Shown one piece after another: positions 41,836 through 49,461 of a DNA stretch of 64,000 nucleotides (position 1 is its first letter; each line of letters begins with the position of its first letter). The stretch covers positions 69,481 through 133,480 of the forward strand of contig JAUSMY010000056.1 of the NCBI GenBank assembly GCA_030646035.1, written 5' to 3'. The stretch is from Thermodesulfovibrionia bacterium (GTDB lineage: Bacteria > Nitrospirota > Thermodesulfovibrionia > UBA6902). The position numbers and the translations under genes were made by a program. The notes beneath the pieces were generated by a model. That model saw only the letters and a program-made list of their open reading frames with translations, made no database searches and was not told the origin of the DNA.

Positions 41836-42378
41836 TTAAACTGCTTTTGGTTGCTGAACATTCATTTGTGCCAAAAGAGCTTTATACTCCCTGCTGTCAT
41901 TTGCGCAGATGAGAACATCTTTTATCTCTGATCCGTTGTTCAGATAATCCTTGATCGTATCAATGGTGATCTTGGCGCTTGTATCAATGGGCACACCGTA
42001 AAATCCGGCTCCCATTGGCGGGAATGCGATGCTTTCCGTGCCGATAGATTCCGCGACCTTAAGGGTATTGATAATAGTAGCCTTCAGCTTTTGATCAGTA
42101 TTGATCTCCTGAAACTTAGGCCCGCACGCATGGATTATGTGCTTTGCCTTCATCGTTCCTGCAGTGGTAAATACAGCCTCAGTAACATTCAACGGCCCGA
42201 GGTTTTCAAGCTCTTTTCTGACTGTCGGCCCGCCTCTGAGAGCAATGGCGTTTCCAAATCCGGAACCGAGCTTCAGGTCGCTGCGCGCATAGAAGACGAC
42301 AGCATCAACCTCTGTTGCAGTGACATCAGCTTTCTCCATGCGAAGCGTACTGTTTTTGATCTGCTTTTGTACTGACAT
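41836..42378 (-). CDS. Macro-domain (ADP-ribose-binding) protein
   Basis: About 180 residues from ATG 42378 (MSVQKQIKNSTLRMEKADVT), 6 bases after AAGGAG; an upstream ATG at 42444 would start inside the sigma-54 promoter and is rejected. Macro-fold motifs: DVTATEVDAVVFYARSDL, GSGFGNAIALRGG (usual GxG loop region), FTTAGTMKAKHIIHACGP, and IAFPPMGAGFYGVP. The normal NAAN motif reads FYARSD, so this is a divergent subgroup. It may bind or hydrolyse ADP-ribose or O-acetyl-ADP-ribose. It is the first gene of the operon with the cytochrome b and HdrD-like genes, under a sigma-54 promoter. Confidence 0.88.
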   Translation of the reverse strand: MSVQKQIKNSTLRMEKADVTATEVDAVVFYARSDLKLGSGFGNAIALRGGPTVRKELENLGPLNVTEAVFTTAGTMKAKHIIHACGPKFQEINTDQKLKATIINTLKVAESIGTESIAFPPMGAGFYGVPIDTSAKITIDTIKDYLNNGSEIKDVLICANDSREYKALLAQMNVQQPKAV

Positions 42379-42427
42379 TCGTTTCTCCTTTAAATCGAAT
42401 TTTGCTTCTTGAAATCTATTTGGTAAT

Positions 42428-42443
42428 TGCAAAGGACATGCCA
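42428..42443 (-). promoter_or_regulatory. Sigma-54 (-24/-12) promoter of the macro-domain/HdrD operon
   Basis: On the minus strand TGGCATGTCCTTTGCA differs from the sigma-54 consensus (TGGCACG-N4-TTGCA) at one position, with GG and GC exactly 10 bases apart. The start point would be near 42416, 38 bases before the ATG. A sigma-54 activator gene ends about 230 bases upstream. This is the best -24/-12 match in the window. Confidence 0.82.
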
Positions 42444-42590
42444 ATCACTAAATAGAATTTAATTACTTTATGAAATCAAAGAGTTAGGGTTAAATTGCTA
42501 TTATCAGCTTTCACAGTATAAGCGGAAATAAATCTTTATGAAAAAACAGGATAGATTGCTTAACTGCCTGTAAATAAATGTTTCTTTAAA

Positions 42591-42606
42591 AGCAATAATT
42601 ATTGCT
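42591..42606. promoter_or_regulatory. Perfect 16-bp palindrome, candidate enhancer (UAS) for the sigma-54 activator
   Basis: AGCAATAATTATTGCT is its own reverse complement and lies about 150 bases upstream of the sigma-54 promoter, the usual enhancer distance. Half-sites ATTGCT recur at 42494-42499, 42555-42560 and 42667-42672, and a TGCAA/TTGCA inverted repeat lies at 42609-42624. The remaining parts of the gap 42379-42671 are AT-rich with no ORF. Confidence 0.6.
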
Positions 42607-42671
42607 CATGCAAGAAAAATTGCAGGAAGATAGATGTTAATGAAGAAAAACAAAATGAAGATGCAGATTGC

Positions 42672-44138
42672 TCAGGAGTTCTGATTTGTTTTCTTAAGCC
42701 GCTGATTGAGCGCCTGACGAGTAATACCCAGAAGTGACGCAGCATTGCCCTGGTTGTCATTTGAGAATTTCATCGCCTCTGATACGAGATGATTTTCAAT
42801 CTCTTTTAATGTGGGAAAGTGTCCGAACATATCACGAATGGGAAGTGAGTTGTCATCAGTCGTCACAACTGTTGATTTATGCATAGGGCGGTGCTGTTTA
42901 ATGTAAACATTAAAACTTTCAAGATTGAGGTTTCCGGATTTATGCAGTGCGACCGCATCATGCACCATCGCCTGCAGCTCACGGACATTGCCGGGGAAGT
43001 GATAGTTTGAGAGCAGGGTTAAAAGTTCAGGAGAAACATCGGGCTTCGTTTTTCTCATGCAGAATGATATCTCTTTCAGAAAATGTTCAAGCAGCAAAGG
43101 GATGTCCTGCAGGCGCTCGCACAGGGGCGGAATATGAACATGGTGTGTACATAGGCGGTAATAGAGATCCCGTCGAAAATGCCCATCATCTAACTGCTTC
43201 TCGATGTCCTGATTGGAGCATGCAACGATACGAGCTTTATTCTTCTCAGGAATATCAGAGCCGAGGGGATAGTAAGTCTGCTCTTCAAGAAGGCGGAGGA
43301 GTTTTACCTGAGATGAAATATGCAGGTCACCTATCTCATCCAGAAGAAGAGTTCCGCCTGAAGCCTGTACGACCAATCCTTTTCTTTCCTTGTCAGCTCC
43401 GGTAAATGCCCCTCTTTTGTGTCCGAACAAAGTATCGGAAAACATGGTGTCATCCAGCCCGGCAACATTTACAGCTATAAAGCTGCCTTTCAGCCCGCTT
43501 GCGCTATGGGCGGCCTTTGCGATCAGTTCCTTGCCAACTCCTGTTTCACCGGTTATAAAGATCGGCTTCTCCGACTTGGCCACTGACTCGATGTATTGAA
43601 ATATGGCCATCATCTTTTTGCTTCTTGTAACAACCGATGAAAATGCCGCTTCATTCTCAAGCTGTCCTGTGAGAAGATGTTTTTTAAGAGATGTTATCTC
43701 ATCTGCCATCTGTTTGCATTCTGTAATGTCTCTGGCGATATGGATCACCCCGATAAGCTGATTCTTCTTATCAAATTGCGGCATGGCCCTTATCTCAAGG
43801 AATCTGTTCAGGTGGGGTTCGAACCTTTCAAAGGTTACAGGTTCTTTTGTATTGATACAGGCGCAGCTTGGACATCCTTCAGGAGGGGCGCCTTCACCAT
43901 GGTAGTGCATAAAACATTTCGCCGCAGAATTATTTAATGCTGGTAACTTCAAAAGTTTCTCAGCAGCTTTATTGGCATGAATGATATTGTAGTTCATATC
44001 ATGGATGGTGATCATGTCAGTAATGTTGTCGAGAATGTTTTCCCAGTCGTGACAGTTCTGATTACCCGGCATCGCAGGGTTGTCAGCCTGTGAAGATAAC
44101 TCAGAAGGTAATGTTGCTTTTTCAGCCTTGTTTTCCAT
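42672..44138 (-). CDS. PAS-domain sigma-54-dependent transcriptional activator
   Basis: 488 residues. PAS sensor (about 30-145) containing a cysteine cluster CFMHYHGEGAPPEGCPSCAC that might bind a metal or cofactor; AAA+ domain with Walker A GETGVGKE (197-204), the sigma-54 contact loop GAFTGA in HKRGAFTGADKE, Walker B GGTLLLDEIGDL; and a Fis-type helix-turn-helix at the C-terminus (GNAASLLGITRQALNQRLKK). No receiver domain, so the signal is sensed directly. It probably activates the downstream macro-domain/cytochrome b/HdrD operon, and may also serve the cytochrome promoters. The signal is likely redox or a small ligand. Confidence 0.94.
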   Translation of the reverse strand: MENKAEKATLPSELSSQADNPAMPGNQNCHDWENILDNITDMITIHDMNYNIIHANKAAEKLLKLPALNNSAAKCFMHYHGEGAPPEGCPSCACINTKEPVTFERFEPHLNRFLEIRAMPQFDKKNQLIGVIHIARDITECKQMADEITSLKKHLLTGQLENEAAFSSVVTRSKKMMAIFQYIESVAKSEKPIFITGETGVGKELIAKAAHSASGLKGSFIAVNVAGLDDTMFSDTLFGHKRGAFTGADKERKGLVVQASGGTLLLDEIGDLHISSQVKLLRLLEEQTYYPLGSDIPEKNKARIVACSNQDIEKQLDDGHFRRDLYYRLCTHHVHIPPLCERLQDIPLLLEHFLKEISFCMRKTKPDVSPELLTLLSNYHFPGNVRELQAMVHDAVALHKSGNLNLESFNVYIKQHRPMHKSTVVTTDDNSLPIRDMFGHFPTLKEIENHLVSEAMKFSNDNQGNAASLLGITRQALNQRLKKTNQNS

Positions 44139-44265
44139 TTTAAATCCCTGGTTATTTTAGGATGTCAATATGTTCCGTATCTATGAATCTAATATAGCAG
44201 ATAACAAAGTCAAAAGTTAGATAAGGGTTTTGATTATTTCTTGTTTTAGGTAATATATTAACCAT

Positions 44266-44856
44266 ATGAATCCGAGAATGTTCAAGAAGAGCTGGCTTTA
44301 TATTATACTCGCCATAATATCTATTCTTTTTGCCTATTTCAAAAATACCCCTGACAAACCATTAAATACCAAACCTGCCAAACATACCGTTAACAACGTA
44401 AAGACTGTGAATACCGGTAGCGGTATCACAGGCAAGGTTACAAAAGTTACAGACGGTGATACGGTTGTGATATTGCCTGAAGGCGGAGGGAAGTCATTTA
44501 CATGCAGGTTGTATGGAATAGATACTCCTGAAGTTTCAAAGAAAGGCAAGGCCGGGCAGCCGTATAGCGAAGAAGCTGACAAAGAACTTGAAAGTCTCAT
44601 TCTGGGACAAGATGTAAAAGTCACCTTGACTGGAGATAAAACATATAAACGGGAAGTCTGTTTTATTGAAAAGAACGGCGTGGATATTAATCTCGAGATG
44701 GTGAGGCGTGGGTATGCGTGGGCTTACCGGCAATATCTGGACAGGCCGCACTCAAGTGACTATATCAATGCGGAAGAGGCGGCAAGGAGCAGAAGATCAG
44801 GATTATGGCAGCAGGCAAATCCAACGCCGCCTTGGGAATTTAGACATACAAAGTAG
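44266..44856 (+). CDS. Staphylococcal-nuclease-like (SNc) thermonuclease, membrane-anchored or secreted
   Basis: 196 residues. An N-terminal hydrophobic segment (LYIILAIISILFAYF) is followed by a low-complexity linker and the SNase domain (about 53-190): GKVTKVTDGDTVVI, RLYGIDTPE (catalytic Arg and Glu), YKREVCFI in place of the second catalytic Arg region, and GYAWAYRQYL. It cleaves DNA or RNA outside the cytoplasm, with Ca2+. It stands alone, divergent from the sigma-54 activator. The 127-base gap upstream shows no strong promoter. Confidence 0.9.
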   Translation: MNPRMFKKSWLYIILAIISILFAYFKNTPDKPLNTKPAKHTVNNVKTVNTGSGITGKVTKVTDGDTVVILPEGGGKSFTCRLYGIDTPEVSKKGKAGQPYSEEADKELESLILGQDVKVTLTGDKTYKREVCFIEKNGVDINLEMVRRGYAWAYRQYLDRPHSSDYINAEEAARSRRSGLWQQANPTPPWEFRHTK

Positions 44857-44862
44857 TAATGT

Positions 44863-44892
44863 TTGACATCTGATCTGGCTTTGCTTTAAGAT
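44863..44892 (+). promoter_or_regulatory. Promoter of the pyrimidine operon
   Basis: TTGACA (44863-44868), an 18-base spacer and TAAGAT (44887-44892). Transcription would begin near 44899, directly before the PyrR-binding leader. Confidence 0.6.
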
Positions 44893-44901
44893 AATGCCAA
44901 C

Positions 44902-45002
44902 ACCTTTAATCTGGTCCTGAGAGGCCAGGAAGGTTAACTCAGACAACTCCTAAGCCGGATTTCTATGAGCCTTCTTCCTCTCAAAGGACAGGAGGCTTTT
45001 TT
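44902..45002 (+). ncRNA. PyrR-responsive attenuator leader
   Basis: The leader contains a PyrR-binding stem-loop at 44902-44935: lower stem ACCTT/AAGGT, upper stem CTGG/CCAG and the loop TCCTGAGAGG, which matches the known UCCxGxGAGG core. A second hairpin with arms AGCCT and AGGCT (44969-44996) followed by TTTTTT (44997-45002) is the terminator. When UMP-loaded PyrR binds, the terminator should form. AGGAGG for pyrR (44990-44995) lies inside the terminator stem, so translation initiation may also be controlled. Confidence 0.8.
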
Positions 45003-45003
45003 A

Positions 45004-45531
45004 ATGTCCAAAGAGATACTCAACAGCACAGAGATAGAGAAAGCGGTCACAAGGATCGCCCACGAGATAATTGAAAAGAACGGCGGCACTGACAAACTCT
45101 GCCTTATCGGCATACAGAGAGGCGGGGTGGTCTTTGCTAACCGGCTTGCCGCTCAGATCAAATCCATAGAAGAGATCGGCTCACTTGATATCGCTCTATA
45201 CAGAGATGATATCAATACAAAGCTCGAACAGCCGGTAGTCAGGTCTACAGATATTCCTTTCTCATTAAATGAAAAGACGGTTGTGCTTGTTGATGACGTT
45301 CTGTTTACAGGCAGAAGCATAAGGGCTGCCATGGATGCTCTTATAGATTTCGGGCGTCCTGCCAGGATACAGCTTGCAGTCCTTATCGACAGGGGCCACA
45401 GGGAACTTCCAATCAGGGCTGATTATGTCGGAAAGAATATCCCGACTTCTTTTAACGACAATGTTGAGGTAAACCTTCATGAGGATAATTCAAAGGATGA
45501 CTCTGTTATGCTGATCAACTGGTCTGATTAA
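45004..45531 (+). CDS. pyrR: PyrR bifunctional pyrimidine attenuator protein / uracil phosphoribosyltransferase
   Basis: 175 residues from ATG 45004 (MSKEILNST); AGGAGG lies 8 bases upstream. An in-frame ATG at 44965 sits in the terminator hairpin and is not favoured. PRPP-binding loop [21 protein letters not shown] is present, as are [15 protein letters not shown] and ALYRDDI typical of PyrR. It binds the leader RNA (44902-44935) with UMP and terminates transcription of the operon; it may have residual UPRTase activity. It is the first gene in the cluster and is followed closely by pyrB. Confidence 0.95.
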   Translation: MSKEILNSTEIEKAVTRIAHEIIEKNGGTDKLCLIGIQRGGVVFANRLAAQIKSIEEIGSLDIALYRDDINTKLEQPVVRSTDIPFSLNEKTVVLVDDVLFTGRSIRAAMDALIDFGRPARIQLAVLIDRGHRELPIRADYVGKNIPTSFNDNVEVNLHEDNSKDDSVMLINWSD

Positions 45532-45537
45532 AAAGAT

Positions 45538-46458
45538 ATGCTGAAATCAAAACATCTTCTTGGGATCAAGGAATTAACATCTGAGGATATTTATCATGTG
45601 CTTGATACCGCTTCAGGTTTTAAGGATGTTTTGATGAGAGATATAAAGAAGGTCCCGCCGCTTAGAGGTAAAACGGTTGTCAGCCTCTTCTTTGAACCTT
45701 CGACACGCACAAGGACATCATTCGCGCTTGCAGGAAAAAGGCTGAGCGCGGATGTCGTGAACTTCTCTGTCTCAAACAGCAGTGTAGTAAAAGGTGAAAC
45801 GATACTTGATACCGCATTGACGATCCAGGCGCTTGGTGCAGACCTTGTGATCATCAGACATGCTTCTTCAGGCGTGCCTCACTATCTCAGTAAATTTCTC
45901 AACATCTCAGTGATCAATGCCGGAGACGGTTCAAATGAACATCCTACGCAGGCGCTTCTTGATATGTTCACTATTCAGTCTTATAAAAAAGATATCAAAG
46001 GCCTTGAGGTCGCGATAATAGGCGACATCGCTCACAGCAGGGTTGCCAAGTCGAACATCTACGCTTTGATAAAACTCGGAGCAAGGGTGAGGGTCATATG
46101 CCCTCCGACTCTTATGCCTGCGGAGTTGGATAAGGTCGGGGTTGATGTTTTTCACTCTATTGATGAGGGGCTGAAAGGAGCTGATGTTGTCATGGCATTG
46201 AGGCTTCAGCTTGAGAGGCAGAGCAAGGGATATCTTCCATCCTTAAAAGAATACTTTAACCTCTACGGGCTTACACGCGAGAGGCTTAAGCTTGCGAAAA
46301 AAGATGCTATAGTAATGCATCCCGGCCCCATGAACAGAGGCGTTGAGATAGCTTCAGATGTTGCGGACGGGCCGCAGTCAGTTATACTTGAGCAGGTGAC
46401 AAACGGCATCGCTGTCAGGATGGCTGTTCTCTATCTTCTTTCAGGAGTTAAGCAATGA
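45538..46458 (+). CDS. pyrB: Aspartate carbamoyltransferase catalytic subunit
   Basis: 306 residues, standard length. Carbamoyl-phosphate motif [19 protein letters not shown], second motif [12 protein letters not shown], aspartate-binding ALRLQLERQ and a C-terminal MHPGPMNRG block. No regulatory subunit (pyrI) is present; as in other PyrR-controlled operons the enzyme probably works with PyrC. It catalyses carbamoyl aspartate formation, the first committed step in pyrimidine synthesis. It lies 6 bases after pyrR and overlaps pyrC by 4 bases. Confidence 0.97.
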   Translation: MLKSKHLLGIKELTSEDIYHVLDTASGFKDVLMRDIKKVPPLRGKTVVSLFFEPSTRTRTSFALAGKRLSADVVNFSVSNSSVVKGETILDTALTIQALGADLVIIRHASSGVPHYLSKFLNISVINAGDGSNEHPTQALLDMFTIQSYKKDIKGLEVAIIGDIAHSRVAKSNIYALIKLGARVRVICPPTLMPAELDKVGVDVFHSIDEGLKGADVVMALRLQLERQSKGYLPSLKEYFNLYGLTRERLKLAKKDAIVMHPGPMNRGVEIASDVADGPQSVILEQVTNGIAVRMAVLYLLSGVKQ

Positions 46459-47729
46459 GCATATTGATAATAAATGGCAAGTTAATAGACCCTTCGCAGA
46501 ATATCTCTTCCAATAAGGACATACTTATTGAAGGGAAGAAGATTAAAGGTATCTACTCAAAGGGCAAAGGTCCAAAGGCTGATAAGGTAATCGATGCTTC
46601 AGACTGTATCGTCATGCCGGGGTTTGTTGATATGCATACCCATCTCAGGGAGCCGGGGTTCGAATACAAGGAAACTATAAGTACAGGAACGATGGCTGCT
46701 GCGCGCGGCGGTTTTACGAGTGTATGCTGCATGCCGAATACGAACCCTGTGAATGACACCATATCAGTTGCTGAATTTATTTTGAAGAAGGCGGCTAAAG
46801 AAGGTTCATGCTCGGTTTATCCGATCGCTGCTATTACAAAGGGTCAGAGCGGAGAAACACTTACTGAACTTGAAGCGCTTATAAATGTTGGATGCGTTGC
46901 GTTCTCTGATGACGGAAGGCCTGTGATGAACAGCCTTATCATGAGAAGGGCGCTTGAGTACTCGAGAATATTTGATGTGCCTGTTATTGCTCATTGCGAG
47001 GACCTGATGCTTTCTGAAGGCGGAGTGATGAATGAAGGCCTTATGTCAACTACCCTCGGCCTGCACGGGATACCCAGAGCTGCCGAAGAGGTCATGGTTG
47101 CAAGGGACATCGCTCTATGCGAACTGACAGGCGGCAGACTGCATATAGCCCATGTGTCCTCACGCGGGTCGGTCAGTATGATCCGCGACGCAAAGTCACG
47201 CGGCATTAACCTGACCGCTGAGACATGCCCTCATTATTTTACGCTGACTGATGAATCCCTGAACGGATATGACACGAATTTCAAGGTCAATCCGCCGATA
47301 AGGACTGCCGCAGATGTTCAAGCGATAAAGGAAGGGCTTAAAGACGGCACGATAGATGTGATAGCGACAGACCATGCGCCTCATCATTATGATGAGAAGA
47401 ACTGTGAATTTGATAAGGCCGCGTTTGGTATCTCAGGGCTGGAGACCGCATTTTCTTTAGGCCTCAGGCTTGTAAATGAGAAGGTAATTGACCTGATGCA
47501 GCTTATTACCATGATGTCTGTAACACCTTCTAAAATAATGAGAATCAACAAGGGGACATTGGCAGAGGGCGCTGATGCCGATATCACTATCGTTGATCTT
47601 AACAGAACATATAAAATAGATTCAGCCAAGTTTTTATCTAAGGGTAAAAATACTCCGTTTAACGGCTGGGAATTGAATGGCGTGGTCATGAAGACCATAA
47701 CAATGGGAAAGGTGCAGGAATGGGAGTAA
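46455..47729 (+). CDS. pyrC: Dihydroorotase, class I
   Basis: 424 residues. Metal-binding [10 protein letters not shown], conserved Asn region [11 protein letters not shown], histidines in IAHCED and IAHVSSRGS, and catalytic Asp in IATDHAPHH. There is no lysine in the usual carbamoylated position of class II types, and the length and [12 protein letters not shown] motif fit class I enzymes. It cyclises carbamoyl aspartate to dihydroorotate. Overlaps pyrB by ATGA and carA by 10 bases, so the operon is translated as a chain. Confidence 0.97.
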   Translation: MSILIINGKLIDPSQNISSNKDILIEGKKIKGIYSKGKGPKADKVIDASDCIVMPGFVDMHTHLREPGFEYKETISTGTMAAARGGFTSVCCMPNTNPVNDTISVAEFILKKAAKEGSCSVYPIAAITKGQSGETLTELEALINVGCVAFSDDGRPVMNSLIMRRALEYSRIFDVPVIAHCEDLMLSEGGVMNEGLMSTTLGLHGIPRAAEEVMVARDIALCELTGGRLHIAHVSSRGSVSMIRDAKSRGINLTAETCPHYFTLTDESLNGYDTNFKVNPPIRTAADVQAIKEGLKDGTIDVIATDHAPHHYDEKNCEFDKAAFGISGLETAFSLGLRLVNEKVIDLMQLITMMSVTPSKIMRINKGTLAEGADADITIVDLNRTYKIDSAKFLSKGKNTPFNGWELNGVVMKTITMGKVQEWE

Positions 47730-48841
47730 AGGCATTTTTAGTTTTATCAGACGGGACGATCTTTGAAGGCCGCGGTTTTGGCGCTGTAGGCGAGACATAC
47801 GGCGAAGTGGTCTTTAATACATCAATGACAGGTTATCAGGAGATACTCACTGATCCATCTTATAAAGGCCAGATAGTTGTAATGACCTATCCGCAGATAG
47901 GCAATTACGGAGTTAATCCTGAAGATGTTGAATCAGGCTCTGTGAAGGCCGCGGGTTTTATCGTCAAGGAGAGCGTTGATTTCCCGAGCAACTGGCGTTC
48001 GAATAAAAGCCTCAACAGCTATCTGAGCGAAAACAATATTGTCGGAATTGAAGGCATTGATACCAGAGCTCTTACTCAGCACATAAGAGATAACGGACTT
48101 CAGAATGGAATTATATCTTCTGTTGATGCTGACCCCGCAAGCCTTCTGGAGAAGGTAAGGAAGTATCCGAATATCTCTTCTTTTGATTTTGTAATGGAAG
48201 TCTCAGCGAAGAGTATTTATAAGTGGGATGAACCACTCTGGAGATGGGGAAAGCAGCAGCCAGCAGCAGAACAAAAAAAGCGGCGCAAAGTCTTTGTCTA
48301 TGATTTCGGTGTGAAGAGAAATATTCTTAGGCATCTGTATGATATCGGTTTTGATGTTACTGTTGTTCCCGCAATAACGCCTGCGGAAGAGTTGATAGAG
48401 CAGGCTGACGGGATTTTGCTCAGCAACGGCCCGGGTGATCCTGAGACTGTCAAATACGCGATTGAGAATACCAAAAAACTTTTAGGCAAGAAACCAATAT
48501 TCGGTATCTGTCTTGGACATCAGATCCTCGGCCTTGCACTTGGTGGAAAGACTTATAAACTTAAATTCGGCCATCATGGCGGCAATCATCCTGTCATGGA
48601 TCTCTCGACAGGGAAGGTGGAGATAACAGCGCAGAACCATAACTACTGTGTTGATTTTGAGAGCCTTAAAGGCCAGATGATATTGACTCACAAGAATCTT
48701 TATGACGGAACAGAGGAAGGGCTCAGGCATGTTGAGTTGCCAATAATGTCCTCCCAGTATCACCCCGAGGCGGCTCCGGGCCCGAATGATTCAGGTTATA
48801 TATTCAACAGGTTCAGAAAGATGATGGAGGAGTTTAGCTGA
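47720..48841 (+). CDS. carA: Carbamoyl phosphate synthase small (glutaminase) subunit
   Basis: 373 residues. N-terminal CPSase small-chain domain ([19 protein letters not shown]-like, [19 protein letters not shown]) and a C-terminal class I glutaminase with catalytic Cys in [16 protein letters not shown] and His/Glu in [10 protein letters not shown]. It supplies ammonia to CarB. A short GATase-preceding linker ([14 protein letters not shown]) is charged and variable. The stop codon shares one base with the start of the next ORF (TGATG), an unusual insertion between carA and carB. Confidence 0.97.
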   Translation: MGVKAFLVLSDGTIFEGRGFGAVGETYGEVVFNTSMTGYQEILTDPSYKGQIVVMTYPQIGNYGVNPEDVESGSVKAAGFIVKESVDFPSNWRSNKSLNSYLSENNIVGIEGIDTRALTQHIRDNGLQNGIISSVDADPASLLEKVRKYPNISSFDFVMEVSAKSIYKWDEPLWRWGKQQPAAEQKKRRKVFVYDFGVKRNILRHLYDIGFDVTVVPAITPAEELIEQADGILLSNGPGDPETVKYAIENTKKLLGKKPIFGICLGHQILGLALGGKTYKLKFGHHGGNHPVMDLSTGKVEITAQNHNYCVDFESLKGQMILTHKNLYDGTEEGLRHVELPIMSSQYHPEAAPGPNDSGYIFNRFRKMMEEFS

Positions 48842-49218
48842 TGTCAGTCAATTCCCAGTATTCATTAAGAAAAATGGATGGGCAGCTTATCTTTATGACG
48901 CCTTCATTCATTGCAGATAAAGGCAGTGTGCTTCATGAGGGGATTTACAATCATGAGTTCGCTTCAATGCTCTCAGCGATGGCTGTTTGCGGGTCTATAT
49001 ACGCGGTTCTTGCGTTCAATATTGAGATGACAGTCATCTATTATATAAGCCTGATAATTTTATTCATGATCCAGTTTGTATTGTTTAGAAAGTTCATCTT
49101 CAGGGAGAAAGAACTTAAGGCTGTTTTTGACAATGTAAAAAAAAAGTTACGATCTCTGTCTCTGGTGTTTTCAGAGACAGGACAGAGGATATCTCTTTTT
49201 CAAATATTAGAACAGTAG
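48841..49218 (+). CDS. Unknown membrane protein between carA and carB, zero-frame product ending after a frameshift site
   Basis: 125 residues in the zero frame. Residues 1-45 are hydrophilic, then two hydrophobic segments (SMLSAMAVCGSIYAVLAF; TVIYYISLIILFMIQFVLF) form a membrane hairpin, followed by a basic stretch. At codons 100-102 the gene runs through A9 (49137-49145), containing the slippery heptamer A-AAA-AAG. After this point the zero frame gives [13 protein letters not shown]... and stops at 49216. The -1 frame continues for 104 more residues of more plausible protein sequence. So this may be the short product of a frameshifting gene, or the 5' part of a gene with one base missing in the assembly. 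No family recognised. Confidence 0.7.
   Translation: MSVNSQYSLRKMDGQLIFMTPSFIADKGSVLHEGIYNHEFASMLSAMAVCGSIYAVLAFNIEMTVIYYISLIILFMIQFVLFRKFIFREKELKAVFDNVKKKLRSLSLVFSETGQRISLFQILEQ
49138..49180 (+). promoter_or_regulatory. Candidate -1 ribosomal frameshift signal
   Basis: Slippery heptamer A-AAA-AAG (49140-49146, in zero frame as n-AAA-AAG) within an A9 run, a 9-base spacer, then a perfect 9-bp hairpin with arms CTGTCTCTG (49156-49164) and CAGAGACAG (49172-49180) and loop GTGTTTT. This is the dnaX-type layout. A -1 slip joins the 102-codon zero-frame part to the 104-codon frame that ends at 49460. Transcriptional slippage on A9 would have the same effect. Confidence 0.65.
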
Positions 49219-49460
49219 AGGCCGGCAGTAAGTTGATCATGCCGGAAGATCGTGATGCTGCCATGTTTGTTGAAAAGATTTCAAGGCAGCATGGAAGTGT
49301 TGTGCCGGGGATTGGAGATGAGGCTGATTTTGTTACGCTCTCTCTGAAACTGACAGATGGAACTGAACGCCTTATTTATGCTCAAAGGATTTTTGATGGA
49401 GACGCACCTGATATGCCGATAAAAGAGATACAGGATTTTATAGAGGGGAAAGTGAGTTAA
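49146..49460 (+). CDS. C-terminal part of the frameshifted protein between carA and carB
   Basis: In the -1 frame, from 49146, the sequence reads [55 protein letters not shown] and ends at 49460, 1 base before carB. An independent start (TTG 49233 or ATG 49239) would also be possible but without a convincing ribosome site, and would remove the first 30 well-formed residues. This frame opens only at 49131, at the A9 run, which supports fusion by frameshift to the membrane part, giving a 206-residue protein with a cytoplasmic C-terminal domain. Domain family is not recognised. It is placed between the two carbamoyl-phosphate synthase subunits. Confidence 0.65.
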   Translation, partial: VTISVSGVFRDRTEDISFSNIRTVEAGSKLIMPEDRDAAMFVEKISRQHGSVVPGIGDEADFVTLSLKLTDGTERLIYAQRIFDGDAPDMPIKEIQDFIEGKVS

Positions 49461-49461
49461 C

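Noticed and set aside
42379-42444. N-terminal extension of the macro-domain protein from ATG 42444
   Set aside because: This start lies directly at the sigma-54 promoter, upstream of its transcription start, so it would not be in the mRNA; ATG 42378 has AAGGAG in the right place.
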